DNA from: Homarus americanus
Taxonomy: Eukaryota > Arthropoda > Malacostraca > Decapoda > Nephropidae
Direction: 5' to 3'
DNA: 64,000 nt
Assembly (NCBI RefSeq): GCF_018991925.1
Contig: NW_024720773.1
Coordinates: 1,045,661 to 1,109,660 of the forward strand
A program made the translations under genes and the position numbers. Of this stretch, positions 21,900 through 31,783 are shown in pieces. The notes under the pieces were generated by a model. The model ran no database searches, was not told the DNA's origin, and saw only the letters and a list, made by a program, of their open reading frames with translations. Numbering within the stretch: position 1 is the first letter of the stretch; each line of letters begins with the position of its first letter.

Positions 21900-22695
21900 G
21901 TGCGCAGTACACTTGAAGCAATAATTTCAAACTATTCGAAATCGCCTCGAGAAGCACAAGTTGATTAATGATTCCAAATATATCTTCACAAGTGGACGTT
22001 CATGTCTGACAAATCTATTTATATTATTTTTAGCTGTTTTCGAATAAGAGGATGACTGACACGATTATGATGTGGTATAGCTCGACTTTAGCAAAACCTT
22101 CGACTGTCCCCCCACGAAAGACTAATGCGAAAAGTGGAGGCTCATGGAATTGGAGGAGATATTCTAAAATGGATTAGGATGTGGTTACAGGACAGGAAAC
22201 CGCAAGTAAGCATTATCGGCACTAAATTCGATTGAAGTATCGTCAGTGGTGGAGTACCTTAAGGCTCAGTACTTGGACCATTACTATTTATTATACGTAC
22301 ACAGAAATTAAATCTGACAAAGACTTCGCAAAGCTATAGGAAGATCTAAAAATGTTTTTTCGTGTGGTCTGAAAAATGGCAAATGAAATATAATATGGGC
22401 AAATGTAAATTATAAAAAGTCCGACTATGAGAAAGATTTAGGAGTAATGTTAAGTCCATGTCAACAATGTGTTTTTGTTCGAAACAAGGTTAACAAAGTA
22501 CTTGGGCTCATGGGAAGGAGTGTTAGTTACAAGAATAGCGAGGTTATCCTAAAACTATATCTAGCGCTTGTGAGACCTCACTTGGATTACGCTGTTCAGT
22601 TCTGGTCACCGTATTATAGAATGGATATACAATACCCTAGAAAGCAATCAGAGGAGGATGACATACGGAAGCGGAGAGTAGGAAAACACACTGCA
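21900..22695 (+). pseudogene. L2/CR1-like LINE reverse transcriptase relic
   Basis: The plus strand encodes, in shifting frames, DVVxLDFSKAFDTVPHKRLM-like sequence (about 22060-22120), GIGGDILKWIRMWLQDRK (22145-22205), a VPQGSVLGPLLFI-like block (22255-22300) and finally, in frame at 22447-22640, NKVNKVLGLMGRSVSYKN and LVRPHLDYAVQFWSP. These are the RT palm and thumb blocks of L2/CR1 LINEs, in order. The YxDD block is not readable. Bases 21910-22070 are an inverted match to 23175-23320. Confidence 0.7.
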
Positions 22696-22699
22696 CGAT

Positions 22700-23172
22700 G
22701 GAGTTTGAGAATATTTGTACAGAGGTCCTAGACATGCCAAACCTTCCTTAGGGTGTGAGGAGGCTGGGACAAAGCAGGGGGACAAGTCGTCCCGTAAGGA
22801 TCACACCAGTGAGTGAGGAGAAGAAATGGGAGTTTATTCTGCAGGCAAAAAACTTAACAAGGAGCGAGGCATTTCGGAATGTATTTATTCACCCAGATCG
22901 CACGGTAATGCAGAGGGAATAGCACAAGAAGCTCCCGCAGGATTTGAAGCAGAGGAGGGAGGAGTCGAGGAGGAAAGGGACGGTTGTACATGGGTTATAT
23001 CCAGGGGGAGGGTAGTGGAAGCAGGAGCGCCGACACAGAGCCAGGGGGCAGCGGTACACCCTCCACCCGTCCTACCTCCAAGCCAGGAGGAGGCACCAGC
23101 TCTACCTCCCAACCAGGAGGAGGTACCAGCTCTACCTCCCAGCCAGAAGGCACCAGCTATACCACATCATAA
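22700..23172 (+). pseudogene. L2-like LINE ORF1 fragment
   Basis: The frames around 22700-22930 give RRLGQSRGTSRPVRI and then SEAFRNVFIHPDRTVMQRE-like sequence. This resembles the C-terminal part of L2/L1-type ORF1 RNA-binding proteins, which carry a LG...RPRPLRV motif. The equivalent sequence, with better reading, is on the minus strand at 62507-63025. After 22984 it continues into a Pro/Ser/Thr-rich repetitive tail (PPSQEEAPALPPNQEEVPAL), an expanded 24-27-bp repeat. Confidence 0.65.
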
Positions 23173-23174
23173 TC

Positions 23175-23568
23175 GTGTCCGTCATCCTCGTATTCGACAA
23201 CAGCTAAAAACAATATTAATAGATTTGTCAGACATGAACGTCCACTTGTGAAGCCATGTTTGGAATCATTAATCAACTTGTGTTTCTCGAGGTGATTTCG
23301 AATAGTTTGAAATTATTGCTTCAAGCATGGTAATTAGACGAAAGTGATCTGTCTCCCTTCTTGAAAATCGGTATCAAATTCGCTATCCTCCGAGATTCTG
23401 GTACTACACCCGCTTTTAATGACATGTCAAACAAATTTGCATACTACTCTGGCAAATATCTCATCGGAATCTGGTGACTTACTAGGCTTTAGCTTGTCTA
23501 TTTGTTTATTAACATCGTTACTAGTCACTACTATCTCGCTTAATCTCTTTTCTTCACTATCTCTGTAT
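23175..23568 (-). pseudogene. L2-like LINE RT N-terminal part, left side of the Ty3-A insertion
   Basis: The minus strand reads through LKPSKSPDSDEIFARVV-like, RISEDSEFDTDFQEG-like and HGFTSGRSCLTNLL-like blocks, the first RT motifs of L2/CR1. It continues at 32294-32470 on the other side of Ty3-A. It is the inverted paralogue of the L2 piece at 18484-19435. Confidence 0.7.
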
Positions 23569-24178
23569 TGTTACGAGTTGGAGATTTAGAATATAGTTAA
23601 AAGTCTACCCAGATCCCAACAGGCAACAATAATAAAAAAACAAAGACAATCGGACTATAAAAGGGTAGACAAAGGATGCGAGTTTTTGTTGTGTATAATA
23701 TAGTACCATAAATTCCTTAACAAAATATTCAGCTTTCTATAATTTACCCTTAACCATACTTAACCTAAACATTAACAGTATATACATATTTATACAACAT
23801 ACAATAATTTGAAGCAAGGTGGAGGGGGGGAGGCAATATAAGATTACAAATACTTAAGTGCGGAGCTGAGATGGCTGACGAGTAAGGCTGAGTATTGTAG
23901 AAGACGGTAGGTAGTCACTGTGCAATAGGTTTCCAGGATAGGTGATCCTGTGGTCACTTCCCAGAGTAAACTCAACTCTCATCGAACTGGAGCTGACGAA
24001 GAAGACTTTGAGGAGGTGATGCAACAACCAGGATATGGAGAAGGGAAACCCCGGAGTGGAAACTAAGAGTAGTCATACTCGGGTTTCGTCCCTAGATGGC
24101 GTTGCTCGTGGTGCTGGGTAGGTAGATCAGGACAATAGATGGCGTGGTTCGTAGTGCTGGGTGGAGGGGTTCGTAACA
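23569..24178 (-). mobile_element. Ty3-A 3' LTR
   Basis: 610 bp, plus-strand edges TGTTACGAG and TCGTAACA. Compared with the 5' LTR it differs by a few substitutions and carries about 22 extra bp (a GTAGTGCTGGGTGGAGG word) near the outer right edge, which also occurs in the solo LTRs. Confidence 0.9.
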
Positions 24179-24200
24179 CACACCCCCTCCAAAGACCTCC
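24179..24200 (-). other. Ty3-A polypurine tract
   Basis: Minus strand TTTGGAGGGGGTGTG immediately before the 3' LTR start TGTTACGA; this is the expected plus-strand primer for LTR retrotransposon replication. Confidence 0.8.
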
Positions 24201-24224
24201 GTAGCGCGGGCGCGAAGGTGGTGA

Positions 24225-25343
24225 TCACCTCGTGCGTCTGGAGAGTAGCTGCTGCATTTCCACTGGAGCTCGGGATAAGGAGTCTGCAATCAGGTTGTCC
24301 ACCCCCTTTATGTGCCGGACTTGTAGATTATAGGGCTGGGTGAGGAGAGCCCAGCGGAGGATTCGCTGGTTGGAGGTCTTGTTGGTTTGGATGAACGTGA
24401 GTGGGTTATGGTCGGTGAAGACTAGGGTTGTTTGTGGGCAAGACTGGAGGTAACATTCAAACTTCTTTATTGCCAACACCAGAGCCAGGGCCTCCTTCTC
24501 TATGGTCGAGTAGTTGGTCTGATGTTTTTTCAACTTGGCGGAGTAATATGCCACAGGGTGAAGAACATCAGTGGTTGGGTCGGGTTGTAGGAGCACAGCC
24601 CCCACTCCGACACCACTAGCGTCGATTTGCAGATGGAAGGGCAAGGTGTAGTCAGGGGGGTGGACTACAGGATTGGAGGCAAGGAAGGCTTTGAGGCGGT
24701 GGAAAGACTGGTCGCACCTCTGGTTCCAGATGTAAGGGACCGCAAAACTGGTAAGGTCTGTGAGGGGTCCGGCCACGCTGGAGAAGTTACTGCAGAACCG
24801 ACGGTAGTAGCCGCACATCCCCAGGAAGCGCATGAGTTCCTTCCTCGTCCTTGGAGCGGGGAAGGACATGATGGCTTTAACGTTTGCGTCCTTGGGTCTC
24901 ACCATACCATGCCCAACGATATGTCCCAGGTAAGTCACTGCGGCCCGGCCAAAAGCAGATTTATCCAGGTTTATGGTGAATCCAGTCTCTTGCAGTCGTG
25001 CCAACAGTATCTCCAAACGCACCAGATGTTCGTCCCAGCCGTCCGACACCACCACCAGGTCCTCCAGGTAGGCGAACGTCCCACCTAGGTCCTGAATCAG
25101 GTAATTGATGGCCCTCTGGAACGTGGCCGGAGCATTAGAAAAGCCAAACGCCATAACCAAATATTGAAAAAGACCAAATGGAGTTATAAATGCTGAGATT
25201 ATTTTTGCCCTATCCGTGAGTCCTACTTGATAATATCCTTTCAATAAGTCCACCGTACTGATAAATTTGGCACAGCCTATGCTGTCTATTATATCTTCAA
25301 TCAAAGGTAAAGGGTAGGAGTCTGAGACAGTGACCTGGTTCAC
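24225..25343 (-). pseudogene. Ty3-A reverse transcriptase-RNase H
   Basis: 372 codons. RT copies the element RNA and RNase H removes the template. RT blocks in order: VSDSYPLPLIEDIIDSIG (about residue 5), STVDLLKGYYQV, FGLFQYLVMAFGFSNAPATF and the catalytic box, which reads YLED (25059-25070) instead of the family YLDD. The thumb carries FLGMCGYYRRFC. RNase H follows with DASGVGVGAVLLQ (about residue 240), EKEALALVLA and FTDHNPLTF. No integrase follows: the frame ends about 30 bp before the PPT, as expected for Gmr1-like order where IN lies upstream of RT. The first RT segment is in the preceding frame (frameshift near 25410). Confidence 0.88.
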
Positions 25344-25344
25344 T

Positions 25345-27104
25345 TTACGATAATCGGTACAGAAACGAAAAGTGCCATCGGGTTTTGGAATGAGAAGGCA
25401 AGGTGAAGCCCAGGGGGGAGGTACTAGGCTCAGCTAAGTTATGTTTTAACAAAAAATCTACCCCCTTTTTCATAATCTCTCTTTTTTGTGGATTTACATG
25501 TAGTCGATATGCTGATTGCCTAATGGGTTGTACATCATCTGAGATTAGCTTAATATCATGTTTAAGTATATTGCAAAACCCTGGGAGGTCTGACGTGACT
25601 TTAGGAAATGTTGATAATAACTTAGTGAGATCTTTTGCTTGAGATGGATTCAGAACAGAAAAATACTCATCCAAGTTGTTGAGTATGTGACTGTTAGCAG
25701 GGTTTTCTTTAGGTAGAGGGAAGTCTAAATTCTCCAATAGATCCATGTCATCTGTCTCCGGCTCCGGCCCTGACAAAACCGTATGCAATACAGGTAGGCT
25801 TTTGGCCTCTGGGATGTCTTCCTCTGACTGCCTGGAATGGTAAAGTTTCATGAGATTAATGTGAACAAGTTGTGAATCTTTTCTGCGATCAGGAGTATGG
25901 ACTATATAGTTGAGGGGAGATAGTTTATTAGCATTGATTTGAAAGTTTTGATGGAACCGTTCCAAGCAACCTTGGGACGGTGGGTGGTAAGCCGAAGATG
26001 TACAATGGTCCAAACTGAGGTCTTTCATATTCAAAGATGGATCAGATTGTTGGGCTTTAATGAGCTCATCCTTACTAATGGTCTTATTGTACAGATCTTC
26101 TGTGGGTAGGAAGATATTGGAGGTGGTTTTAGATGAAGAGGGCCCATTTCGCACACTCTGCGACCGGGTGACAGCACAAGATGGGAAAAGGAGAAGAATA
26201 GTTTCTTCAAGGTCAGTGGTGGAGTTGACAGGTAAGGGAGAGTCGACTGTCTTTATGTTGGGAACCACTAGATCTCCTACCAAGTCATTACCCAATAATA
26301 AATGAATGCCACTCACAGGCATTGGATCTTTCCTAATGGATATTTGCACTTCCCCAGTAATCAAGGGACATTGGAGGTGCACTTTAGCTAAGGGATAGGA
26401 AGAATGGGATGAGAGATCTGAAATTAGAACACTCTCGTTAGTAAATGCGGTAGATATATCAGGAATGACGTTAAACAGGAGGATAGATTGTGCTGCGCCC
26501 GTATCACGTAGTATACGAATAGGGAAAGAACGAGACCCCTCTATGATTGAAATTTTTCCCTCATAGGTGAATGAAGAGAATAGATCCTGATGGGGCCTTT
26601 CCACATTGGTGGTTGCTATTGGTTTGGATTTGGGATCCAGGGAACTACTTTTAGCAATTCGACACTTTGGGTGTTTACAAGTCTGGATCGTATGGCCTGG
26701 GTTTTTACAGTAAGAACAAGTAAACTTGGTTGCATCAGGGGGGGTAGGTGTGGGACCTTTCGACCTACCACTCACGCCCCCAAGGTTATCATCAGAGGAG
26801 GACCTAACATGTCGGGAAGTACCACGTTCTCTACTGCCCAGTGACTCCACCAGCAAGGCGTACGCATCAGCCAGCTCAGCCGCACGCCCTAAATTAACCT
26901 CTCCACGCTCCTCCACATGCTTCAAGATGTGAAATGGTATCTTGCTCTTCCACTCCTCCAGGACTACCAAATTTAACAAATCCTGATATGTGGAGGTCTC
27001 TGTAGCCTCTAACCACTTCTTAAAAAACCTAAGCTTTTCTTGAGCAAACTCAACAAAGGTGTGTGAAAATGATTTGGTTAGTGTACGAAACTTCTGCCGG
27101 TATC
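25345..27104 (-). pseudogene. Ty3-A Gag C-terminus, protease and integrase remnant
   Basis: One long frame after the Ty3-B insertion. Residues near 85-98 form a perfect CX2CX4HX4C knuckle (CSYCKNPGHTIQTC), so the first part is nucleocapsid. Near residue 157 lies the protease site LRDTGAAQSILL. Then come ISKDELIKAQQSDPSL, a segment that precedes IN in Gmr1-like elements, and after an apparent in-frame deletion SSAYHPPSQGCLERFHQ, the end of an IN catalytic core with its Glu. A second shortening leads to LNYIVHTPDRRKDSQLVHIN, the IN C-terminal module. RT begins at the end of this frame (LAEPSTSPLG). The zinc-binding domain and both catalytic Asp of IN are missing. Confidence 0.85.
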
Positions 27105-27430
27105 TGTTAGGTGTTCTGGGTAATAAGTTCTATATACAGGAGAGAACACAAACACCTGTATAGTTTTGTAGGTTCGGTTTACTGGATAAGAGTATGTACA
27201 CAGAGGTGGGTAGCACTGCTCCCTAGCTAAGGTCCTGGTCAACTACCATAGACGACGTATGGCAAGTGATACATTAGCAGCTTCCATACGTCGCCAGGCA
27301 CATTAATTAAGCGTGTGGGATATGGTAATAACATTGCCACACGCTGCTAGCTAGGCTGAATAAATATAAATGGAGCACATACATAATATACATACATAAT
27401 ACATAATCCAGCATACATAATATACATACA
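27105..27430 (-). mobile_element. Ty3-B 3' LTR
   Basis: 326 bp. It holds an inverted-word hairpin (ACGACGTATGG ... CCATACGTCG) and ends in an ATACATA-rich repeat. Confidence 0.93.
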
Positions 27431-27446
27431 CCTCCCTCCCCCCTAT
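27431..27446 (-). other. Ty3-B polypurine tract
   Basis: The minus strand reads GGGGGGAGGGAGG directly against the 3' LTR. Confidence 0.85.
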
Positions 27447-27450
27447 ACGC

Positions 27451-30321
27451 TCATAGCAAAGTCTTGAGCGGACCTTTTCTTCTGGATCCGTTCTGAGCGT
27501 CGAGGGACTTCATCACTGGGAAGGGTATGGGACTCAACACTGGTGGCGGGGCCAGCAGAAGGCATGTTACGGGGCGGAGAAAACGGCGGTTCCTCCACCA
27601 CACGCGACCACTGGGTAACCGCACCTGGTAGTCCCGTGACCTGCCGAGACCCATGACTACGCCTACTTTGTCCCAACGTAGGGAGGTCGGGTCCTGAACA
27701 CGGACTTGGGTGCCGACACTCAACCTGGGGAGAGAACTGGCGTGGTCGTTGTAGCGGGCGACGACGTCCTGAACACGTTCGGCGGCTCGGCGATCACAAT
27801 CCTCTGTCTTGGCCTGCCACTCCTTGGAGAAGGATTGAGGGTGAGCAGGGACACAAGAACGAAGGGGGCGTCCATACAAAACCTGGGCAGGGGAGCGTCC
27901 GGTGTAGTTGGGTGTGTTGCGGAGTTCAAGAAGACCCCGGTCGAAGGCCTCGCAGTCAATATTCCCAGAAGGGGCCACCTTAAGGATGAGGTGCTTCAAG
28001 GATTTGACAGCAGCCTCAGCGTGGCCGTTGGACTGCGGGTAATGGGGCGATGACAACACATGCCGGACTCCCCATCGGTCAAGGAACACAGCAAAGTCCC
28101 GGCTTGTGAACTGAGGCCCTCCGTCGGTTCGCAGGCGTACAGGAACGCCCACGTCACGGAAGTAGTGGCGGAACTTGCTGATGGTGGCGGCAGACGTCGT
28201 GTCATTACCGCCCTTGATGACAACCGGCCAACCAGAGAGACGGTCGACGATAACCAGGAAGGACTTTCCTGACACACAGAAAAAGTCGGCCGACACAGAC
28301 TCAAAGGGGCGGGTGGGGTTGTCGTCACTCATGAAGGGTACCTGCTGCTGGCTGGGTTGTAATACGTGGCGGGGCTTACACACCTGGACAGCATTGGAGA
28401 TGTCGGGGTCGATGCCAGGCCGGAACACAGTCTGTCGTGCACGTCGTTTGGTGGCCTCAGCTCCACGGTGACTGTCGTGAAGGCGAGCCAAGGCGTGGGG
28501 ACGTGATGCAGCAGGGACAACTACCGAAGGAGAGGTGTCACTGGCCAGAGGTAGGGGTAGGGCGGCAGCAGGGTAGTTGCTGCTCCCTTCGTGCACCCTG
28601 TTGGCGTAATTTACCTCGAGAATCGGTGTTGGGAAGTCCTGGGAGATGATGGCCAACTCTTGACAATGTCTGTAGGACAGCAAGGGAGTCGGGACACCAT
28701 TATGCACGTCAATCCAGGCCTGACACGACCTGTTGCCAAAGGTGACATGTGCATAGAGTGAACCCAGGGCTGGGGCCATCTGTGAACCATCTGCCATGAC
28801 GCAGAGGTCCTCGGGAGGCGGTCCTAGATCGCTTGGAGAGAGCCCCAAGCATCGCAAATGCTGGGGACCGATGACTGTAGCATCAGCGCCGGTGTCGGGC
28901 AACATCTGAAGACGGGATGACACACCGCCGTAGGTCACGATGACGCTGATGTACTGGGGGACTTTGGTCCTGGGATGCGAGGAGTACACCCTCCTAAAAT
29001 GGGTCGGGCTTTGTCCAGGGTCGTCGTGCCTCTGATTTGGCGACTGTGGGCGGCCCTCACTGGTAGAAGGGCGCCGAAGCTTCCGCCGACGCTGTCCCTT
29101 GGGTTCGTGGGTAGGGCAACACTTGTCATAGTGGCCCAGACGACCGCACACATTGCACTGGACGCGTTTGGCTGGGCACCGTACTGTGAGTGACCAGTGG
29201 CCCTTACGGTCACAACTGTTGCAGGTAGACTGAGCAGCTGGACATACCTGTGTTCCGTGCTGCTTACCACAGTTGTTGCAAAATGAACCGGGCGTGGACG
29301 TGGTGGGCGAAGGCGTAGGAGCAGACTTCTTGTCCTTCTTGTACCGGGAAACAGCGCGTACAGCTGTAGGGGGAGCTCGGATGGCAGAGGTGGCACACCT
29401 GGCAGCCTCATAGGAGCGACATATCGTCAACACATCCTGAAGAGAAGAGGAAGAGTCGAGGGAGGTGAGGCGTTGGACAAGTTCCTCGTCCTTAACACCC
29501 ATCAGGATCACCTGCTTCAACTGGGTCTCCTCGCACTGCTGGTGGTGGCCTAAACATATATCTACCTCTTCCGAGGCTCTCTTAAGACGTACATAAAAAG
29601 CGTCAAAAGACTCACCCTCCATCTGTCTGCAGCTAAACAATTCCCTCCTGCGCAGAGCTTCATTCTGCTGTCCTTTGATGTGCCGTTGTAGAACGTCCAG
29701 TACCTCCTCTACAGACAGCGAAGAGGTTGGGGGTACCTGCAACGTATGTTCTAAGACACGCTGAACTTCCAAGGACAGGCACATACGCAGCTGGATGAGT
29801 TGTTTAGGCTGTGACAAACTCTGGAGATCCACCATTGTAGCATAATCAGCCCACCGCCGCCGCCATTCGCGAAAAGTCTGGAAATTTACATCAGGCTCCA
29901 AGATGGGCGGCGTTTGAGCTGCTGCTTTAGGTGGGGCTGGGGGGCGTGAAGGAAGCATGGATGAGGTATCTGAACCATTCAGTACCGAGGCAGTGTTAGA
30001 GCCAGGGGCTTGGTTAACAGTGAGGCGAGATATCAAGGCTTCAAACCGTGCACTGTCTTCCATTCTCCGTTGGTGGTCTCGTTCTGCCTCTGCTTGCCTT
30101 CTGTGCTCATCCGCCAAACGTCTGTGAGCTTCATCCTCGCGTCTCTCATCTCTCATAAACTTCATTAAGGCAATTATCTCTGGAGATAACGCTGAATGTT
30201 GAGGTGAAGGGCTGCGCGATGTTGTGGGAGCTGGGCCGGCCTGGTCATCCATCTCTGGGGGACTATCATCCGCTTGACTCATCCAGGCGCTGGGTCCACG
30301 GCTACGTAAGGCACGAGACAT
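27451..30321 (-). CDS. Ty3-B Gag-protease-integrase fusion
   Basis: 956 codons with no stop. Gag: FREWRRRWADYATMVDLQ and LIQLRMCLSLEVQRVLEHTL, then three Cys-His knuckles at about residues 345-400 (CNNCGKQHGTQVC, CNSCDRKGHW, CNVCGRLGHYDKCC). The protease site is LPDTGADATVIG at about 475. After PR the frame passes straight into integrase: LHDSHRGAEATKRRAR (about 615), then D (SADFF), D (RTDGGPQFTS, about 735) and E (GHAEAAVKSL), the D,D(35)E triad. The GPF/Y-like C-terminal module contains WDKVGVVMGLGRSRDYQVRL. The zinc-finger CxxC of IN has become CKPR, losing its last Cys. After about residue 915 the frame shifts relative to the Ty3-C counterpart, so the extreme C-terminus is altered. Product would be a Gag polyprotein able to bind RNA and integrate, but not to copy RNA. 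Confidence 0.88.
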   Translation of the reverse strand: MSRALRSRGPSAWMSQADDSPPEMDDQAGPAPTTSRSPSPQHSALSPEIIALMKFMRDERREDEAHRRLADEHRRQAEAERDHQRRMEDSARFEALISRLTVNQAPGSNTASVLNGSDTSSMLPSRPPAPPKAAAQTPPILEPDVNFQTFREWRRRWADYATMVDLQSLSQPKQLIQLRMCLSLEVQRVLEHTLQVPPTSSLSVEEVLDVLQRHIKGQQNEALRRRELFSCRQMEGESFDAFYVRLKRASEEVDICLGHHQQCEETQLKQVILMGVKDEELVQRLTSLDSSSSLQDVLTICRSYEAARCATSAIRAPPTAVRAVSRYKKDKKSAPTPSPTTSTPGSFCNNCGKQHGTQVCPAAQSTCNSCDRKGHWSLTVRCPAKRVQCNVCGRLGHYDKCCPTHEPKGQRRRKLRRPSTSEGRPQSPNQRHDDPGQSPTHFRRVYSSHPRTKVPQYISVIVTYGGVSSRLQMLPDTGADATVIGPQHLRCLGLSPSDLGPPPEDLCVMADGSQMAPALGSLYAHVTFGNRSCQAWIDVHNGVPTPLLSYRHCQELAIISQDFPTPILEVNYANRVHEGSSNYPAAALPLPLASDTSPSVVVPAASRPHALARLHDSHRGAEATKRRARQTVFRPGIDPDISNAVQVCKPRHVLQPSQQQVPFMSDDNPTRPFESVSADFFCVSGKSFLVIVDRLSGWPVVIKGGNDTTSAATISKFRHYFRDVGVPVRLRTDGGPQFTSRDFAVFLDRWGVRHVLSSPHYPQSNGHAEAAVKSLKHLILKVAPSGNIDCEAFDRGLLELRNTPNYTGRSPAQVLYGRPLRSCVPAHPQSFSKEWQAKTEDCDRRAAERVQDVVARYNDHASSLPRLSVGTQVRVQDPTSLRWDKVGVVMGLGRSRDYQVRLPSGRVWWRNRRFLRPVTCLLLAPPPVLSPIPFPVMKSLDAQNGSRRKGPLKTLL

Positions 30322-30859
30322 AACTACTTTATCTGTGTACTGTGTCTTAAATCAGTGTTGACCGGTCAGCCCGTCGTATCAACAAGATTTCAGACAAAAA
30401 ATTTAATTAAATACACAGATAAGTCGGTTATATATATAAAATATATATAAGAAAGCCGCGCGGTCAGCAAGTGTTAGTACATGTATGTGTGTGTGTCCCA
30501 GGCAGGCAGAGCGTCTCGCCCCAGCTGTGAGGGGGGGTGGAGGCGGCGCTGTGAGGGAGGGGGGTGGAGATAGGAGTAGCTCAGTCGCTCTCTGTAAACG
30601 GTCAGAGGAGGGTGCGCTGAGCTCTACACCCCACAAATGCCCAGAACATGCCGTATACCTTGGAAATCCGTTCGAACAAGGTCACACATGAATGGCACGA
30701 AACACACAATGCACTAAACACTTCACAGAAAATCACTGTCACTGACACTGCTCAAAGTTGCGAAATTCTTCGAGGGATGACGCGGGGTTGACCCAAGGCG
30801 GGATCCATCAGCCGGCTTTCCACAAACTTGCACTAATCACTCGTAATAATCCAGTAAAA
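30322..30859 (-). other. Ty3-B 5' leader
   Basis: About 540 bp between PBS and Gag start, with GT/GC-rich parts near 30484-30560. No recognisable ORF; probably untranslated leader with packaging signals (inference). Confidence 0.6.
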
Positions 30860-30874
30860 CTACGCACTGCGCCA
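30860..30874 (-). other. Ty3-B primer-binding site
   Basis: The minus strand reads TGGCGCAGTGCGTAG immediately after the 5' LTR end. TGG at this place complements the CCA end of a tRNA. Ty3-C has the related TGGCACAGTGACTAG at the equivalent position. Confidence 0.75.
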
Positions 30875-31200
30875 TGTTAGGTGTTCTGGGTAATAAGTTC
30901 TATATACAGGAGAGAACACAAACACCTGTATAGTTTTGTAGGTTCGGTTTACTGGATAAGAGTATGTACACAGAGGTGGGTAGCACTGCTCCCTAGCTAA
31001 GCTCTTGGTCAACTACCATAGACGACGTATGGCAAGTGATACATTAGCAGCTTCCATACGTCGCCAGGCACATTAATTAAGCGTGTGGGATATGGTAATA
31101 ACATTGCCACACGCTGCTAGCTAGGCTGAATAAATATAAATGGAGCACATACATAATATACATACATAATACATAATCCAGCATACATAATATACATACA
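30875..31200 (-). mobile_element. Ty3-B 5' LTR
   Basis: 326 bp, nearly identical to 27105-27430. Confidence 0.93.
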
Positions 31201-31783
31201 GTCTCCATCTGGCGTGATAGCATAAGAGGTGAGGATATTCTTTTTTACGTTATCATAGACATCAGTCTGGTCTAAACAGTTATAAACTCTACGAGCCTTA
31301 CCACATAATTTAGGAACTAACACCGACATCCACTGGTCCTTAGGCCACTCATTCTTCCCGGCTATTTTCTCAAAAGTCCTAAATGACCCGTCCATATCGG
31401 ATTCATCAAACCCGGGAACAAGGGAAGAAGCATTAGCAGGGTTAAAAGCAGCTAGTTTCTCTTTTAATGCCACTTCTTTTGATTTAAACTCAGATGTTAA
31501 GGTGACTTCTGTCTCTCTCACCTGTAGTTCTTTCAGTCTAACCTCCTGCTCCAACTTGGCCTGTTCCAACCTTTCCTCATGTTCCAACTTGGCCTGTTCC
31601 AACTTTTCCTCATGCTCCAACTTGGCCTGTTCCAACTTTTCCCCATGCTCCAACTTGGCCTGTTCCAACTCGAGTTCTTTCATTTTGATTTGAAACTCGA
31701 ACCTAGCTCGTTCTAGTTCTAAGGCGTCTACTCTTTGTGCTTTTTCTTGAGGGCTAGCCAGACCTGAAGCAACTTCTGAGTGG
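31201..31783 (-). pseudogene. Ty3-A Gag N-terminal part with 11-residue coiled-coil repeats
   Basis: The minus frame has a long charged coiled coil built from an EQAKLEHEEKL-type 11-residue unit repeated four times or more, then SLVPGFDESDMDGSFRTFEK and WPKDQWMSVLVPKLCGKARRVY, a SCAN-like capsid segment seen in Gmr1-type Gag. It is cut by Ty3-B after LTSYAITPDGD. At the DNA level the repeats form a 33-bp minisatellite at about 31548-31675. The 5' side joins truncated LTR sequence at 31783/31784, removing the start of Gag, the leader and the PBS. Confidence 0.8.

Larger units (their letters stand above)
27105..31200 (-). mobile_element. Ty3/gypsy element Ty3-B: Gag-PR-IN without RT/RNase H, very young
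   Basis: 4096 bp with two 326-bp LTRs that differ by two substitutions by eye (the GGTCCTGG versus GCTCTTGG word). Flanks are GTATC and GTCTC, a 5-bp TSD with one mismatch. It lies in minus orientation in the Gag of Ty3-A; removing it and one TSD restores Gag continuity (ends near Asp-Gly, then Tyr-Arg-Gln-Lys-Phe). PBS and PPT are both present. The single coding frame lacks the entire RT-RH region. The close relative at 54921-60634 keeps RT-RH, so this is a deletion derivative whose recent transposition must have used RT in trans. LTR edges are TGTTAGG and TACATACA. Confidence 0.93.

Noticed and set aside
24627..25088. 153-codon plus-strand frame
   Set aside because: Antisense shadow of the Ty3-A RT-RNase H.
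30860..30874. tRNA-like A-box word (TGGCGCAGT) as a possible tRNA gene
   Set aside because: No B box, no cloverleaf, and its position directly after the LTR makes it a primer-binding site.
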